A DNA stretch of 64,000 nucleotides from Gari tellinella (lineage: Eukaryota; Mollusca; Bivalvia; Cardiida; Psammobiidae), in the NCBI GenBank assembly GCA_922989275.2, contig OV277861.1, forward strand, positions 94,526,993 through 94,590,992, written 5' to 3'. Position 1 is the first letter of the stretch; every line of letters begins with the position of its first letter. The notes below the pieces were generated by a model that saw only the letters and a program-made list of their open reading frames with translations, did not search any database and had not been told where the DNA came from. The translations under genes were made by a program, and so were the position numbers. This document shows, piece after piece, positions 32,377 through 42,567 of the stretch.

Positions 32377-32500
32377 AACAGAACAGAACAATAATTTTAT
32401 TTGACTTGTACACAAGATACATCGTCATACAACTTAAATACAAACTTTTACGTGAATCAATAGGCTTATCCAAACCTATACAATATACATGATATACATC
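32376..32500 (-). mobile_element. 5'-truncated LINE 3' tail
   Basis: On the minus strand it reads ...ACAAGTCAAATAAAATTATT then GTTCTGTTCTGTTCTG, an AATAAA-type end followed by short tandem TTCTG copies, the usual look of a LINE 3' end. No coding sequence is included. Orientation is opposite to the LINE body at 29967. Confidence 0.45.
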
Positions 32501-32504
32501 TGTC

Positions 32505-32570
32505 TGATCTTCCTTCAGGAGCCCTCTAAGATCTGGCTCACCACTGTTTGCATTTAATATAAAGTGTCCC
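32505..32570. repeat. H2-type hairpin remnant
   Basis: CTGATCTTCCTTCAGGAGCC and CTAAGATCTGGCTCACCAC with CTGTTTGCA. Half-preserved, host element not recognised. Confidence 0.4.
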
Positions 32571-32588
32571 AGCCCTGTTAATTTAGGT

Positions 32589-32815
32589 TTAACCCTTAAA
32601 ATGCTTAAATTTCAAATTGACTTTCCCATTTTATGATAAATTACTCAATTACATTTACTCTCAAGAGGTGTGTCCCCCTAAAAGATTTGAAGTATGACAA
32701 ACAGTGCAGACCCATTTCTGCAGATAGGGCTCCTTCAGGAGCCCTCTGCAGAAATGGGTTTACACTGTTTGCAAAGGATGTATTATATAGGGTTCCAGCA
32801 CTGTTAGGGTTTTAA
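32589..32815. mobile_element. TTAA element related to family B with a variant H2 hairpin
   Basis: TTAACCCTTAAAATGC to CTGTTAGGGTTTTAA. The hairpin at about 32699-32771 keeps the AACAGTGCAGACCC and GGGCTCCTTCAGGAGCCC parts but replaces the GATCAGA segment with ATTTCTGCAGAT. Confidence 0.7.
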
Positions 32816-32816
32816 A

Positions 32817-33009
32817 CAGGGCTCCAGATAAGAGGGAGTAAACTGCAAAAATCCAACATTTTCTGCATCATTTTAACATCAAATCCTATGGTGTTACTAC
32901 TCATTAGAATTATCTCTTCGAGACGATTCAAATGAGTAGTGACAATATAGGGTTTAAAACAGAAATAAAGAGTTTAGTTTTTTAAATACCTCCCTTATCT
33001 GGAGCCCTG
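32817..33009. mobile_element. Family F element with perfect 8-bp target duplication
   Basis: 193 bases, CAGGGCTCCAGATAAG to CTTATCTGGAGCCCTG, hairpin AATTATCTCTTCGAGACGATT. GTTTTAAA stands at 32809-32816 and again at 33010-33017. An 8-bp duplication with CAGGG ends is the hallmark of hAT-type elements. It is inserted in the end of the TTAA element before it. Confidence 0.9.
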
Positions 33010-33017
33010 GTTTTAAA

Positions 33018-33907
33018 TATCTGTTTGTTTCAACAATGGATTCCTTTTGATGATGCTGTCAACAGGAAAATATAATCAATCAATGAATGATGAAATATTG
33101 ATAGGCTTTTTTAGTTATTGCTGTATGGAGAAAAATGAATTCATTATTATGTCTATTTGAAGTGTTTAAAACATTTCACATCAATGGCTGTTGTTTCTAG
33201 ACTGTTACCTTTCATGAATAATTGACAAGTAAATATAAAACACAGCTAAATAATGGCAAACGTTTCAAATACCATTTTTGCTTAAATGGAACATTATGAA
33301 TTTTGTACTTTGTAGTGTTCATGGGATTTTTAATGGATGATATGGGAAATAAGTGATTATATATACAACTATTGTTGAAATGGTCCTAATGCCAATCCAC
33401 CATTGAAAAAGATATGGTTGTGAAGCAATATGCTCCATGATGTTACCACAATCTCTTAATGACCTTGACCTTTGTCTGACATGACTGGGCTCAAGGGCTT
33501 ATTGAGTAGAATACAAGTCTTGCAAAATATGATTCCTCTTTCACAAAGTATTATGTAGTTCCGAAGTTACGGCCAAGGTCAATGTTGCGGACTGTGAGAC
33601 AGACAAAGGAACCAATAGACAAACGACAGAAATAATATGCACCAAGTCAGACTCAAGATACAACAACAACAACAACAACAAGATGCAAAATTTAATGTTA
33701 GGTCTCTACAACAGGTAACTTTATCTTTGAATATAGCTATTGACTGACATATTAGATCTTGGGGTATTATAAGAGAAAAGTACATAAATGTTATATACTC
33801 ATAACAACACCACTCAGTGTTCACAAGTGGATATGCATAACCATCACAGAAAAAGAGAAAATTTCAACATCCTGAAGTCATTGTTTATGGGGTTACTGAT
33901 AAATCAA
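33018..33907. other. Unassigned sequence with an (AAC)n run
   Basis: Contains ACAACAACAACAACAACAAC at about 33660-33681 and a gacagacaaaggaacc tail like that of the tatgccccc repeats. No gene recognised. Confidence 0.4.
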
Positions 33908-34060
33908 TACAGTTAAAACTCTCTAATGCAACACTCAAAATAAGAATAATGTTGATGTTTAAGACAGGAGCCAGTTTAATGCAGAACCAAAGTAATGCAA
34001 AAAGCTCCTATAGGAGCTTTTTGCATTACTTTTGTCCTGCATTAGAAGCTTTCATTTGAC
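33908..34060. mobile_element. Family J-like element with H1-type hairpin, right end missing
   Basis: Left end ACAGTTAAAACTCTCTAATG, hairpin 33976-34045 centred on GCTCCTATAGGAGC with AGTAATGCAAAAAG arms. The right terminus is not found. Confidence 0.6.
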
Positions 34061-35021
34061 TTTAAAGATCTATAATCTTCCTTACTGGAGTATCATTCAG
34101 GAGAATTTGTACTGTATAAAGAACAAAATAGTATATTTTCCCATAAATGGTTTCAATTTTCTATGAATATTAATCTTCTCATACTATACTGGATGTCTAA
34201 AGTTCTTCTTTATGTTTCAATCGAACTGCATGTTGTGACTCCCCAGTGTGCTTAAAAGGAGATTTCTGCTACTTTCCTTTATTTTACCTGCATAAACCCT
34301 TCTTCTGCAATAGCGTATATATACAGATCTGATGTTTTTAGAAAATAGTGTAGACCCTGATCAGACAGTTTCTAAAGGATACAGCTAGTTGAATACAGAA
34401 TCATGGATCCCTTCCTATAAGACGGTATCTCAGAAGGTGTATAATACAATATTTACATTCACCCTGTAAAGTCTTTATGTAATCCTATTAAAAATATGCA
34501 GTACATCTGCCGATGAACCTACAACTCGAAACTGGATCTAGCCAGTTCGGATTTCCCCCGTGCTATTCGTGAACTTCTTCAAATAGACTACATCGGGCAC
34601 TTAACACTAAGCTCCCATTGGTCGACGGTCATATGACACTAGCGGAGTGATACAGACCCATAGGTCGTTGCCATCGCGTTGCTATGTGTGTAAATGGGTT
34701 AAGAAAACAACCGTGACCTGTATTTTTAGAATGTGCCTTGGCAATAGATATTCAAGTTGCACTGTTATTTGTTTGCCTTGTAAGTCTTTTCCATTCACAG
34801 AGAGAAAGTTTACTGGAAAAAATCCTGAATTTTTAATACAGTTACAGTACATGTAGTTGGGACTAACTTTCTCACCATATTTAGAAACTGGAATGGCTAT
34901 TACATTGACATTACATCTATCAAACCTCGTTGACCAGTATATGATTAATTCTTATACAGAAAAACAAATCTGGCCAATAAACACATTAAATTGACAAGAC
35001 AGAAAATATAAATATAAATAT
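34061..35021. other. Unassigned sequence
   Basis: About 960 bases with only a weak H2 remnant (GTGTAGACCCTGATCAGACA at about 34349). No coding region accepted. Confidence 0.35.
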
Positions 35022-35183
35022 AAGGAATAAACAACATCTCTTTGCCGCTCATGACGGTATGACTACATTAGCTTCGGGGGGTAAATTTAACGTAAGCGAC
35101 CTTTGGGCATTTACGGAATTTACCCCCTGCGAAGCTAATGTAGTCATACCGTCATGAACGTCAAAAATATGTTGTTTATTCCT
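35022..35183. repeat. Long foldback with divergent loop
   Basis: Arms AGGAATAAACAACAT...CGGTATGACTACATTAGCTT and inverse, about 62 bases each with a few mismatches. A loop of about 30 bases includes CGTAAGCGACC. Confidence 0.85.
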
Positions 35184-35575
35184 ATAGTAAAACCTCTCTA
35201 TTATGACTACTAACATATGTTATCTATTACGTGTAAACGGTAGGTGACTCTTTAACCCTTTCCCCCATAGAAGCGCCTTTTAGCGCATTCAGTTTATTCT
35301 TGCCCTGAAGAAAATAGTTCCAATTTATACATTCATAAATATGTATAATACAAAGTATTTTCTATATTCTAGCAGATGAAAGCTTAAAGCAGGCTGAACG
35401 TAAAGCAGAATGCGCCTAAAGCGCATTCTGCTTTACATTCAACCTGCTTTAAGTGGACACCTATATTCAATACTAGAGATATGCTATGTGGGAAAGGGTT
35501 AAAGCAAGCAGACAGTAAAACAGAAAGCTCCTTGATAGAGCTTTCTATGTTTTACTGTCACCTGTCTTTTAGTTT
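35184..35575. mobile_element. Family J element carrying a nested A element
   Basis: Left end TAGTAAAACCTCTCTATTAT, then TAGGTGACTC TTAA, where the A element sits. It continues with AAGCAAGCAGACAGTAAAAC and a CAGAAAGCTCC-type hairpin (35503-35565). The A insertion point is the TTAA at the foot of the J hairpin. Right terminus not found. Confidence 0.65.
35252..35502. mobile_element. Family A element nested in J
   Basis: 251 bases with TTAA on each side, TTAACCCTTTCCCCCATAG to GTGGGAAAGGGTTAA. H1 hairpin at about 35386-35453 (GCGCCTAAAGCGC centre). Confidence 0.9.
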
Positions 35576-35988
35576 TTTTTCTGTATATAAGTACCATATG
35601 TATTAGCCTTTTTACCCCAGCCAAGGAAAAGTAAGAAACTGACAAACCTGGTACGAAACTAGAAACCTGTTTCATTGGCAAATTGAGTTTTAAGCAATTT
35701 GCTCAGGAATGGGTCTTGTAAGTGGATGACCTTGTTCAGGTTACTGTCATCGGTTTTATAGCAAACCCATTCGCAGAAGATACAGTCAAATCTGCTGCTT
35801 AGCAACCCATTCAAAACAAGTATTCTTGTATCCATTGATCTTTCGTAATATCTAAATGCAGAATAAAATTAATGCAGGAATCTCCTTTAGAAGATTTCTG
35901 CATTACTTAAATTTGTCCTGCATTAAGATTGAATTTGCATCTTTTTGGAATGCTAGTTAAAAAGAAGTGTAACTGTACTGTCCTATTA
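35576..35988. other. Unassigned sequence with one H1-type hairpin (35856-35928)
   Basis: AATGCAGAATAAAATTAATG pairs with its complement around TCTCCTTTAGAAGA. Termini not recognised. Confidence 0.45.
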
Positions 35989-36197
35989 TACAGAAGAAAC
36001 CCTCTATTACGACCACTAAATAGAAGGCTAATTGTCCGTATAAAGGACAGGTGCCAGCTTAAAGCAATGTGAAAGTGAAACAGAAAGCTCTTGTAGGAGC
36101 TTTCGGTTTCACTTTCACATTGCTTTAAGCATTCACCTGTCTTACAGGATTAATATTTGACACAACTTAGTGGTCGTAATAGAGAGGTTCTACTATA
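35989..36197. mobile_element. Family J inverted-repeat element
   Basis: TACAGAAGAAACCCTCTATT with ACGACCACTAAATAG, to TAGTGGTCGTAATAGAGAGG ending TTCTACTATA. Hairpin at about 36058-36128 centred on GCTCTTGTAGGAGC, flanked by GACAGGTGCCAGC and GCATTCACCTGTC. The best J copy here. Confidence 0.85.
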
Positions 36198-36390
36198 GTT
36201 CATTTACCAGCCACCTAAAAGGCATCGCTACTGATTAGGTGGAACTGCATTGCCTGAAAATAAAGACTAATTGTAAGCCAATGGCAATTTCCTAATTCAC
36301 AATGTCTACCCATTTTGTCTAGATTTAATTGCATTCATGTGACTTCCTAAACAAAATGAGGTGGTATTGTTCTCTGCGTGGAGTCAAGAC

Positions 36391-36613
36391 ATAACCCTTT
36401 AAACCAGTCCCGCATATAGGCGTCCTTTTCAAACAGTGTACATGTGAATAGTACACTTGTCCTGTGCAAACAGTGAAGACCCAGATCAGAAGGCTCCTTT
36501 CGTAGCCCTCTGATCAGGGTCTTCACTGTTTGTCATAATGCCAAACATTGACAAAAACAAACCTTAAAATTTAGAAATGAACTGGACTAAAGTTTCAGGG
36601 AGGAAAGAGTTAA
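36391..36613. mobile_element. Family B element with right-side deletion
   Basis: ATAACCCTTTAAACCAGTCC to TTTCAGGGAGGAAAGAGTTAA. H2 hairpin GGCTCCTTTCGTAGCC with AGTGAAGACCCAGATCAGA arms. About 25 bases found in other copies between GACTAGACTAAA and GTTTCAG are missing. Confidence 0.8.
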
Positions 36614-36819
36614 GGTTGGTGGCCATTGCTGGAAGCGGAACAGTTGGCAAAAGAGGAGCCATTTTTGGAACGGTTGAATTATTTAGTACAACCATTGTTT
36701 ACAGTTTACCTCTTCACTGTCGTCCTATCATCAGCTTCAACAAATTATTTTGCAATTTTTTTTGGGTCAAATTCAGACATTTTAATATATTTTGATTAAA
36801 AAGATATATATTTTGAGTG

Positions 36820-36927
36820 TCAAGCATTGTGGATCCTAATCCGATGCCAAGTTACTGGGGTGTCTGATCTGGATCCATAGTGACAGCAACTGAAGCTGTA
36901 GTCGAGTCTGGCAGAGAAGGGGTTAAA
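36820..36927. mobile_element. Family E-like fragment, right part
   Basis: H3-type hairpin, imperfect (GATCCTAATCCGATGCC / GGTGTCTGATCTGGATCC), then TCTGGCAGAGAAGGGGTTAA. Confidence 0.55.
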
Positions 36928-37029
36928 CACTGATATATGGTGACTCCTAGCTGTAGCTAGTATAGCTTTAAAACCTGCTTTAACCCTTTCCTTTATGTTC
37001 TTTGTCTTTGCTTTCACTTATGCTTTTTA

Positions 37030-37140
37030 AGATCAAAGGCAGCTTAAAGCAAGATGAAAGTAAATGCATAATTATGATGAATGTAAAAGCAGAGCTCCTA
37101 CAGGAGCTTTTTGCTTATCTTTCTTCATGATTTATGCAGG
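37030..37140. repeat. Degraded H1-type hairpin
   Basis: GCAGCTTAAAGCAAGATGAA ... CAGAGCTCCTACAGGAGC ... CTTTCTTCATGATTTATGC. The left arm carries an extra duplicated segment. Confidence 0.5.
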
Positions 37141-37370
37141 AATTTGATTAGTATTTTCATGGGAGACAGGGTCGAAAGACCAATCAAAAGGAAATTGGTT
37201 ATGGATGCCCTAGAAATAGTACATTGAGGTGAAAGTCCTCTCGTCCAAGCACTATAATATGGAAGAGAGACAGATAAAGAGACAGAGAGAAACTATCTAA
37301 GAGTGAGAAAGACAGACAGACGAGACACAAATACATAATTACACCATAAATACACCCTTTTACATGTTAT

Positions 37371-37496
37371 ATATATTGCATAGCTCCCACGAGTTATCTC
37401 AATTAAACGCGCACAATGTACATGAGTGCGCGCATGCGCACGAGTGTATGTGGGCGTGTTTAATTAGATAACGAGTTGGAGATACTGCAATATATT
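37371..37496. repeat. Long foldback with CpG-rich centre
   Basis: Arms ATATATTGCATAGCTCCCAC / GTTGGAGATACTGCAATATAT, and a centre of alternating CG such as GTGCGCGCATGCGCAC. Imperfect but extensive. Confidence 0.75.
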
Positions 37497-37817
37497 GCTT
37501 GTAATATGGCTAAATATAGACCAAGAGGTTGGGCTCTGTGCAATTTACATCAACTATTGAGCGCTTTTGACATCTATTAGAATCCCCATTTGAATGACCA
37601 ATCAGTGACAGGAACAACATCGCTATCTGCGCAAGTTATACCAAATGTTGAGCGCTTTGCTAATCAAAGGTAGTGTAAACCCCATAAAAGAGACCAATCA
37701 AAGACTGGAACGTATACTCGTTAACCAATCCGACAACTTCCAGCATAGATCGCTTTCGCGGGCAGTGTGTTAAAGTTTTGCTGTAAAGACGAATGTTCTA
37801 GTTTCTGGGAATATTTG

Positions 37818-38072
37818 CAGGGTTGCCATTTCTCCTGATTTTTCCTAAATCTTCGGATTTTTTTTCTAGTACATGTTAGCTTAAAGCAGGCTGAAAGTAA
37901 AGCAGAATGTGTCTTAAGGCGCATTTTGCTTTACTTTCAGCCTGCTTTAAGCAGTCACGTGTCAACAAAACTAGAAACAGGCGACGGGGAAAAGGTACGA
38001 TTCGTAAAATCGCACCTGAAAAATGCAAATTTGGAAACCTTCGGATTTTTTTGTCAACTTATGGCAGCCCTG
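37818..38072. mobile_element. Family L element with full H1 hairpin
   Basis: CAGGGTTGCCATTTCTCCTG to AACTTATGGCAGCCCTG. Inner inverted CTTCGGATTTTTTT copies. H1 hairpin at about 37879-37951 (GTGTCTTAAGGCGC). The segment GTCAACAAAACTAGAAACAGG after the hairpin is typical of family A, showing that more than the hairpin is shared. Overlapping ORFs on both strands are repeat artefacts. Confidence 0.85.
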
Positions 38073-38203
38073 TATTTTCGTCACTAGCTTTCGCGCGTGT
38101 TTACTTAAAATGATTAATATGGATATCGGCACAGTGATGACGGGACGATTTGCAGTAGAGAACACGTTTGCATTTCTCAATCAAATATTTAGCAATTTTT
38201 CCT

Positions 38204-38272
38204 TTGCACAATATTTGGACCCAGATAAGACGCTTTGTACAAGGCGTCTGGTCTGGATCCAAACTGGTTGAA
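38204..38272. repeat. H3-type hairpin, imperfect
   Basis: TATTTGGACCCAGATAAGAC pairs with GTCTGGTCTGGATCCAAACT around GCTTTGTACAAGGC. Four overlapping ORFs here mirror one another because of the palindrome. Confidence 0.65.
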
Positions 38273-38360
38273 AAGGAATTATCAATTTTGCACAAAATCG
38301 TTTATTGTTCAAACAAATCGTGTAATTTCTCCATTGTGACTTGTGCTGCTATTACTATGC

Positions 38361-38551
38361 CAAGGCTCCAGATAAGAGGAGTATTTCAAGAACTAAAATC
38401 TTTATTTCTGCATTAAACCCTATGGTGTCACTACTCACTAGAATCGTCTCTTCGAGACGATTCTAATGAATAGTAACACCATAGGATTAAATGTTGAAAT
38501 GAGTGAGAAAATTTGGATTTGTTCCATTTACTCGCTCTTATCTGGGGCTTT
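38361..38551. mobile_element. Family F element
   Basis: CAAGGCTCCAGATAAGAGGA to CGCTCTTATCTGGGGCTTT. Hairpin GAATCGTCTCTTCGAGACGA. Right terminus slightly degraded. Confidence 0.8.
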
Positions 38552-38784
38552 AAATCTGCCACACCGGATGTGCGCCAGACTGTGCGGTTAACTAGATGTC
38601 CGCCATTACTGTGCGGTTAACTAGTTAACTGCATGGTTTTCTACCAGTTATTGCATGGGCGGGGAAACTCCGCCCACTACCAAGTGTGCGGTATCCAACT
38701 TAAACTGGGGTACTTTTCTATAGAAAAATGCCGCAGCCGTGTTACAACTTTATATAAGTCCTAACTTAAGATTAGTCCTGAATT

Positions 38785-39035
38785 TTAACTCCCCCCCTCC
38801 CCCCCTAAAACCTCACATGGACTATTTTAACTTTCAATTTAGTTTCGTCCAATTTGAACTTTCTAGGTTGATTTTTACAATATATGTCAAACTGACAAAC
38901 AGTGAAGACCAGGCTGATCAGAGGGCTCCTTGGGTTCCCTCTGATCAGGGTCTACACTATTTGCATAGGACAAGTTTACTCCTCACTGTTTGCAAATGAC
39001 GCATATGTGCCAGACTATAGGGCTCAAAAAGTTAA
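38785..39035. mobile_element. Family B element
   Basis: TTAACTCCCCCCCTCC to AGGGCTCAAAAAGTTAA with TTAA at both ends. H2 hairpin with a shortened centre (GGGCTCCTTGGGTTCCC). Confidence 0.75.
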
Positions 39036-39056
39036 GTGCAGAAAACAATCATAATC

Positions 39057-39179
39057 CAGTATATATCTCTCTAGATCATAACTTAAAGTAGGTTAAAAAT
39101 AAAGCAGAACGATCCTGAAAGAACAATGCTGCTTTACTTGGTCACCTGTCTCCAAAACTAGAAACAGGCAGTGGGTTAA
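39057..39179. mobile_element. Family A element, right fragment
   Basis: AACTTAAAGTAGGTTAAAAA, a broken hairpin (GCAGAACGATCCTGAAAG), GGTCACCTGTCTCCAAAACT and AGTGGGTTAA. Confidence 0.5.
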
Positions 39180-39183
39180 AATT

Positions 39184-39399
39184 TCAACTCTTTGAACCCA
39201 AGCCAGGCATATATGCGTCATTTGCAAACAGAGTACCAGGTCCTGCTAGGAGTAGACTTGTCCTATGCAAACAGTGTAGTCGCTGATCAGAGTCTACACT
39301 GTTAGTCATTTTGACATATGTTGTAAAACTCACCCCCATAAAAGTAAAAAATGGACTAGACTAAATTGAAATTTGAAGTTTCAAGGAGACAAGGGTTAA
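39184..39399. mobile_element. Family B element, degraded hairpin
   Basis: TCAACTCTTTGAACCCAAGC to CAAGGAGACAAGGGTTAA. The hairpin is reduced to AACAGTGTAGTCGCTGATCA / TGATCAGAGTCTACACTGTT. Confidence 0.7.
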
Positions 39400-39654
39400 G
39401 AAGATGACACTTTCAGCCCGTCTATTCAAGTGTCACTTGTAACATGATATGTGCCATGCGTGTTCAAACAGGTTGTATCATCTTATACCCATCACTAAAT
39501 CTCAGACATAATTATAAACATCAGCGATTCAGCCCTTGAGTTTATATCGTTTTAATTAGTCACATGATCCTCGTAATCTTGTCTTTTATCAAACCCAATA
39601 CAGTAGTATATATACTACTAGATAAAATTACAGCATATGCACTGGCATGCAAAT

Positions 39655-39827
39655 CAGCTGTAAATCGAACATACCTGTATTTCAACGTTAAAACTTGGCT
39701 TAGCCACATTTTAACTTTGAAATACGGGTATGTTCAACCTAACCGAGCACAAAATAATGCAGTCCATGTGTCGAACTATCGGATAGTTCTAGTTAAGGGA
39801 GTTCGAGATATCGAAGTTCGACTGAAC
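39655..39827. mobile_element. Foldback element with GAGTTCGAGATATCGAAG end
   Basis: AACATACCTGTATTTCAACG pairs with TTTGAAATACGGGTATGTTC around TTGGCTTAGCCA. Right end is GGAGTTCGAGATATCGAAGT plus TCGACTGAAC, the style of Tc1/mariner-derived MITEs. Confidence 0.6.
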
Positions 39828-39830
39828 ATG

Positions 39831-40032
39831 TACAGTGAAACCTCTCTAGTATGACAACTGAATAGGTGGATTATTGGTGGCATTTAAGACAGCTGAAAGC
39901 AATATGGAAAAAAAGCAGAAAGCTCCTACAGGAGCTTTCTGCTTTACTTTTATCTTGCTTTAAACATTTACCTGTCTAAAAAAACCTAAGTTTTGATGAC
40001 ATGAAGAGGTCGTTATAGAGAGGTTTGACTGT
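39831..40032. mobile_element. Family J inverted-repeat element
   Basis: TACAGTGAAACCTCTCTAGT to TCGTTATAGAGAGGTTTGAC plus TGT. Hairpin at about 39888-39964 with perfect GCTCCTACAGGAGC centre and GCTGAAAGCAATATGG arm. Confidence 0.8.
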
Positions 40033-40149
40033 GTTATAAACTTCCTGAAAACTAGAATTCCCAATGGGAATATTCTGACAACCGTACAAATTTCTCGGTC
40101 CTTATATTTAATCTTTCATTGGAGAGGTATAACCTAGATCAGTGGACAG

Positions 40150-40258
40150 ATTGTGTGCTAAATGCAGGACATTTAAATATTGAAGAAAGGCTTGAAAGGA
40201 GCTTTCTGCATTACTCTTTTTCTTCATCAAGCAACCACCTGTCTTTATCAACTGACCA
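40150..40258. repeat. Degraded H1-type hairpin
   Basis: AATGCAGGACATTTAAATAT ... GGCTTGAAAGGAGC ... CTGCATTACTCTTTTTCTTC followed by ACCACCTGTC. Confidence 0.4.
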
Positions 40259-40311
40259 TTGAAATAATCCCCATATTGCAGTGTTCAGTTTTAGAAGGTT
40301 CAGCCTGCTTT

Positions 40312-40492
40312 AAACTATTACTCCATAGACTGTTTAAGTTTTGAAGACAGGTGACCACTACAATCAGGTTGAAAGTACAGCAGAATGCTTGTTGATATAA
40401 TATTATATTAATGACTATATAAATTGGAACTATTTACCTCAGTGAAGGAATAAATAATTATTACAGACATAAAATGGTATATCTATAGACAA
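40312..40492. mobile_element. Family A element lacking the right hairpin arm
   Basis: TATTACTCCATAGACTG, GTTTTGAAGACAGGTGACCA, CAGGTTGAAAGTACAGCAGA, then directly AATGACTATATAAATTGGAA and ATGGTATATCTATAG. Terminal TTAAs lost. Confidence 0.6.
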
Positions 40493-40508
40493 TGTAGAGT
40501 AATATTGG

Positions 40509-40758
40509 TTAACTCTTTGAACCCTAGTCCCGCCTATAGGCGTCCTTTTCAAACAGTGTACATGTGAATAGTACACTTGTCCTATGCAAACAGTGAAGAC
40601 CCTGATCAGAGGGTTCTTTTGGAGCCCTCTGATCTGGGTCTTCACTGTTTGTCACAATGCCAAACATTGACAAAAACAACCCTTAAAAGTCAGAAATGGA
40701 CTAGACTAAAATGGAAACTGGAATTGTCCATTTAAAGTTTCAGGGAGGAAAGAGTTAA
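40509..40758. mobile_element. Family B element, well preserved
   Basis: 250 bases, TTAACTCTTTGAACCCTAG to GGGAGGAAAGAGTTAA with TTAA at both ends. H2 hairpin at about 40590-40652 (GAGGGTTCTTTTGGAGCCC). Confidence 0.9.
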
Positions 40759-41161
40759 AGGAAGCTCAACTGGAGCGTTTTAGTGTTAAGGACAGGTGAC
40801 TTTTTAAAGCAGAATAAAAGCAAGAAAATTCCTTAAGCAAACTTTAATTTTTGTCCTGCATAAAGATGACACCTGCTTTTGAACACTCATACTTTTTTAT
40901 GCATCATCTTTTTAGAGCTGCTCAAGTTTAAAGTAATTAATTGTTTACCACAATTCTTTCTCCTATAATTTAATTGATAGAGAGATATCAAATGATAGAT
41001 GTTATAAAATCTTATTATATTAATCAGAAATCAAAGTAATTTCAATTTATCATATTAACTACCCCAGCTGTTTGCAAATCTATTGCATACAGCTGTGTAC
41101 GGCTTTGATTCTTTTATTTACAAGGCTAAGCCTTCTACTATTTGCTTCATATGGATGCTGT
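40759..41161. other. Unassigned sequence
   Basis: Weak H1-like traces near 40800-40870 only; otherwise unrecognised. Confidence 0.35.
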
Positions 41162-41236
41162 TTTGAAAACAGTGTATAACCAGATCAGACAGCTCCCGAA
41201 GGAGCTGCTTGATCTGGGTCTGCACTATTTTCATGT
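41162..41236. repeat. H2-type hairpin
   Basis: AACAGTGTATAACCAGATCA, centre CAGCTCCCGAAGGAGCTG, then TGATCTGGGTCTGCACTATT. Termini not identified. Confidence 0.6.
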
Positions 41237-41324
41237 AAGATCTGTCTGACATGTGTTTATATTATCTTTTTAAGGACATTTTCTTTTATTTAACCAGCCA
41301 ATGTAATAGTTAATTGGATAGTAG

Positions 41325-41446
41325 ATTGTAGTTTAAAGCAAGCTGAAAGTAAAGCAGAATGTGCCTTAAGGCAAATTCCGCTGTATTTTCAGCCTGGTGG
41401 TCACCTTTCTTCAAACTTGGAAACAGATTATTGGATAATGGGTTAA
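41325..41446. mobile_element. Family A element, hairpin and right end
   Basis: GTTTAAAGCAAGCTGAAAGT, centre GTGCCTTAAGGCAA, then GGTCACCTTTCTTCAAACTT and TTGGATAATGGGTTAA. Left half absent. Confidence 0.6.
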
Positions 41447-41448
41447 GA

Positions 41449-41530
41449 CAGGTGAAAGTTGAATGCAGAAAAGTAATGCAGAAAGCTTTTACAGCACACA
41501 TCTTTCTGCAATACTTCTGTCCAGCATCAA
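41449..41530. repeat. H1-type hairpin, shortened
   Basis: AGTAATGCAGAAAGCTTTTA ... ATCTTTCTGCAATACTTCTG, following GACAGGTGAAAG. Partly palindromic. Confidence 0.45.
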
Positions 41531-42215
41531 GCCCTCATCTGAAATAGAGTTAGCATTATCTATGTTATATTGCATGGAATCTCAACAGGTTTGATTGTAC
41601 AATATTTATTGAATCTCTGCAGATAAAATCAATTTGAGACACAGACTAGTACTTGGCCTATATATCAAGCCCACCCACTAGTAATGTACTTTAATGGTAA
41701 TTAGCTCCTTTGTCAAAGTGCAGCATTAATTACTTTATAACTCATTAACCTTACAGCACTGAAACTTTGAAATGAGTGTTTCCATTTTCTGATATAAGAC
41801 CATGAGTTTATATTGTATCTTAAGGAGTTTATCACCATAATATTTAAAGTCCCATTGTGTTTTCAGACCTTTTCTTAATGTCTGAAATACAATAACGGCT
41901 AATAATAATGTTTGAACATTCTTATGGGCCAAACTGATCTATGAAATGATGAAGACGGACCTAAATCACCAAAAAGGTGCAGCACAAAAATATTATAAAT
42001 AAAATTTAAAAAGCGAATTTCTTAGATAAAGCCGGTTTTTGTGAAAGAATCACGTCCTACGTAGTTCAAATGGGACCCCAAACAACCGTTTTATGCAGGT
42101 TTCTCAAAAACACAATCAGGCTTTAAGAAAATGTGACTAACAGAACACAGACTAATATGAGAGAGATTCTACACTGTTGCATTTATTTGTATACAGTGGA
42201 ACCCCTCCAAACCAG
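41531..42215. other. Unassigned sequence
   Basis: Nothing recognised. A 65-codon minus-strand frame at 41735-41932 has no known domain. Confidence 0.35.
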
Positions 42216-42462
42216 GGGCCCATTTCATAAAACTTCGTACGACAAATGTTGTCGTAAGTCAGATTATAAAACTTTCAATTATTATTTATTTCTCCATCTA
42301 CCGGTAATCCTGTCTTGTGATATCTTTTTTGAATCGTCTTGAAAAGAAGATTCCAAAAAGATTTCACAAGACAGGATAAGATGGAGAAATCAGAAATTAA
42401 ACGTATTTTAAAGTTTAGACTTACGATCATTTTTGTCGTAAGAAGTTTTATGAAACGGGCCC
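42216..42462. mobile_element. Family G element with CAG target duplication
   Basis: 247 bases, GGGCCCATTTCATAAAACTT and inverted copy. Centre GAATCGTCTTGAAAAGAAGATTC. CAG occurs at 42213-42215 and 42463-42465. The restored target reads CCAAACCAGAACCTTAG. Confidence 0.9.
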
Positions 42463-42567
42463 CAGAACCTTAGTACATTTTTCAAGATAAGATGATGGTA
42501 CTTTAACTGTTATGAGGTATATATGGAGAGTTGCCATGTATCAACTTTGAAATACCTGGGGCTTGAC

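Noticed and set aside
29967..32500. Twin-priming inversion linking LINE body and tail
   Set aside because: About 170 bases with an A fragment separate the two parts, and the tail ends directly in A sequence, which fits two separate insertions better.
37721..38416. Six small ORFs on both strands
   Set aside because: All lie over palindromic L and H3 hairpins, where a frame on one strand produces a matching frame on the other.
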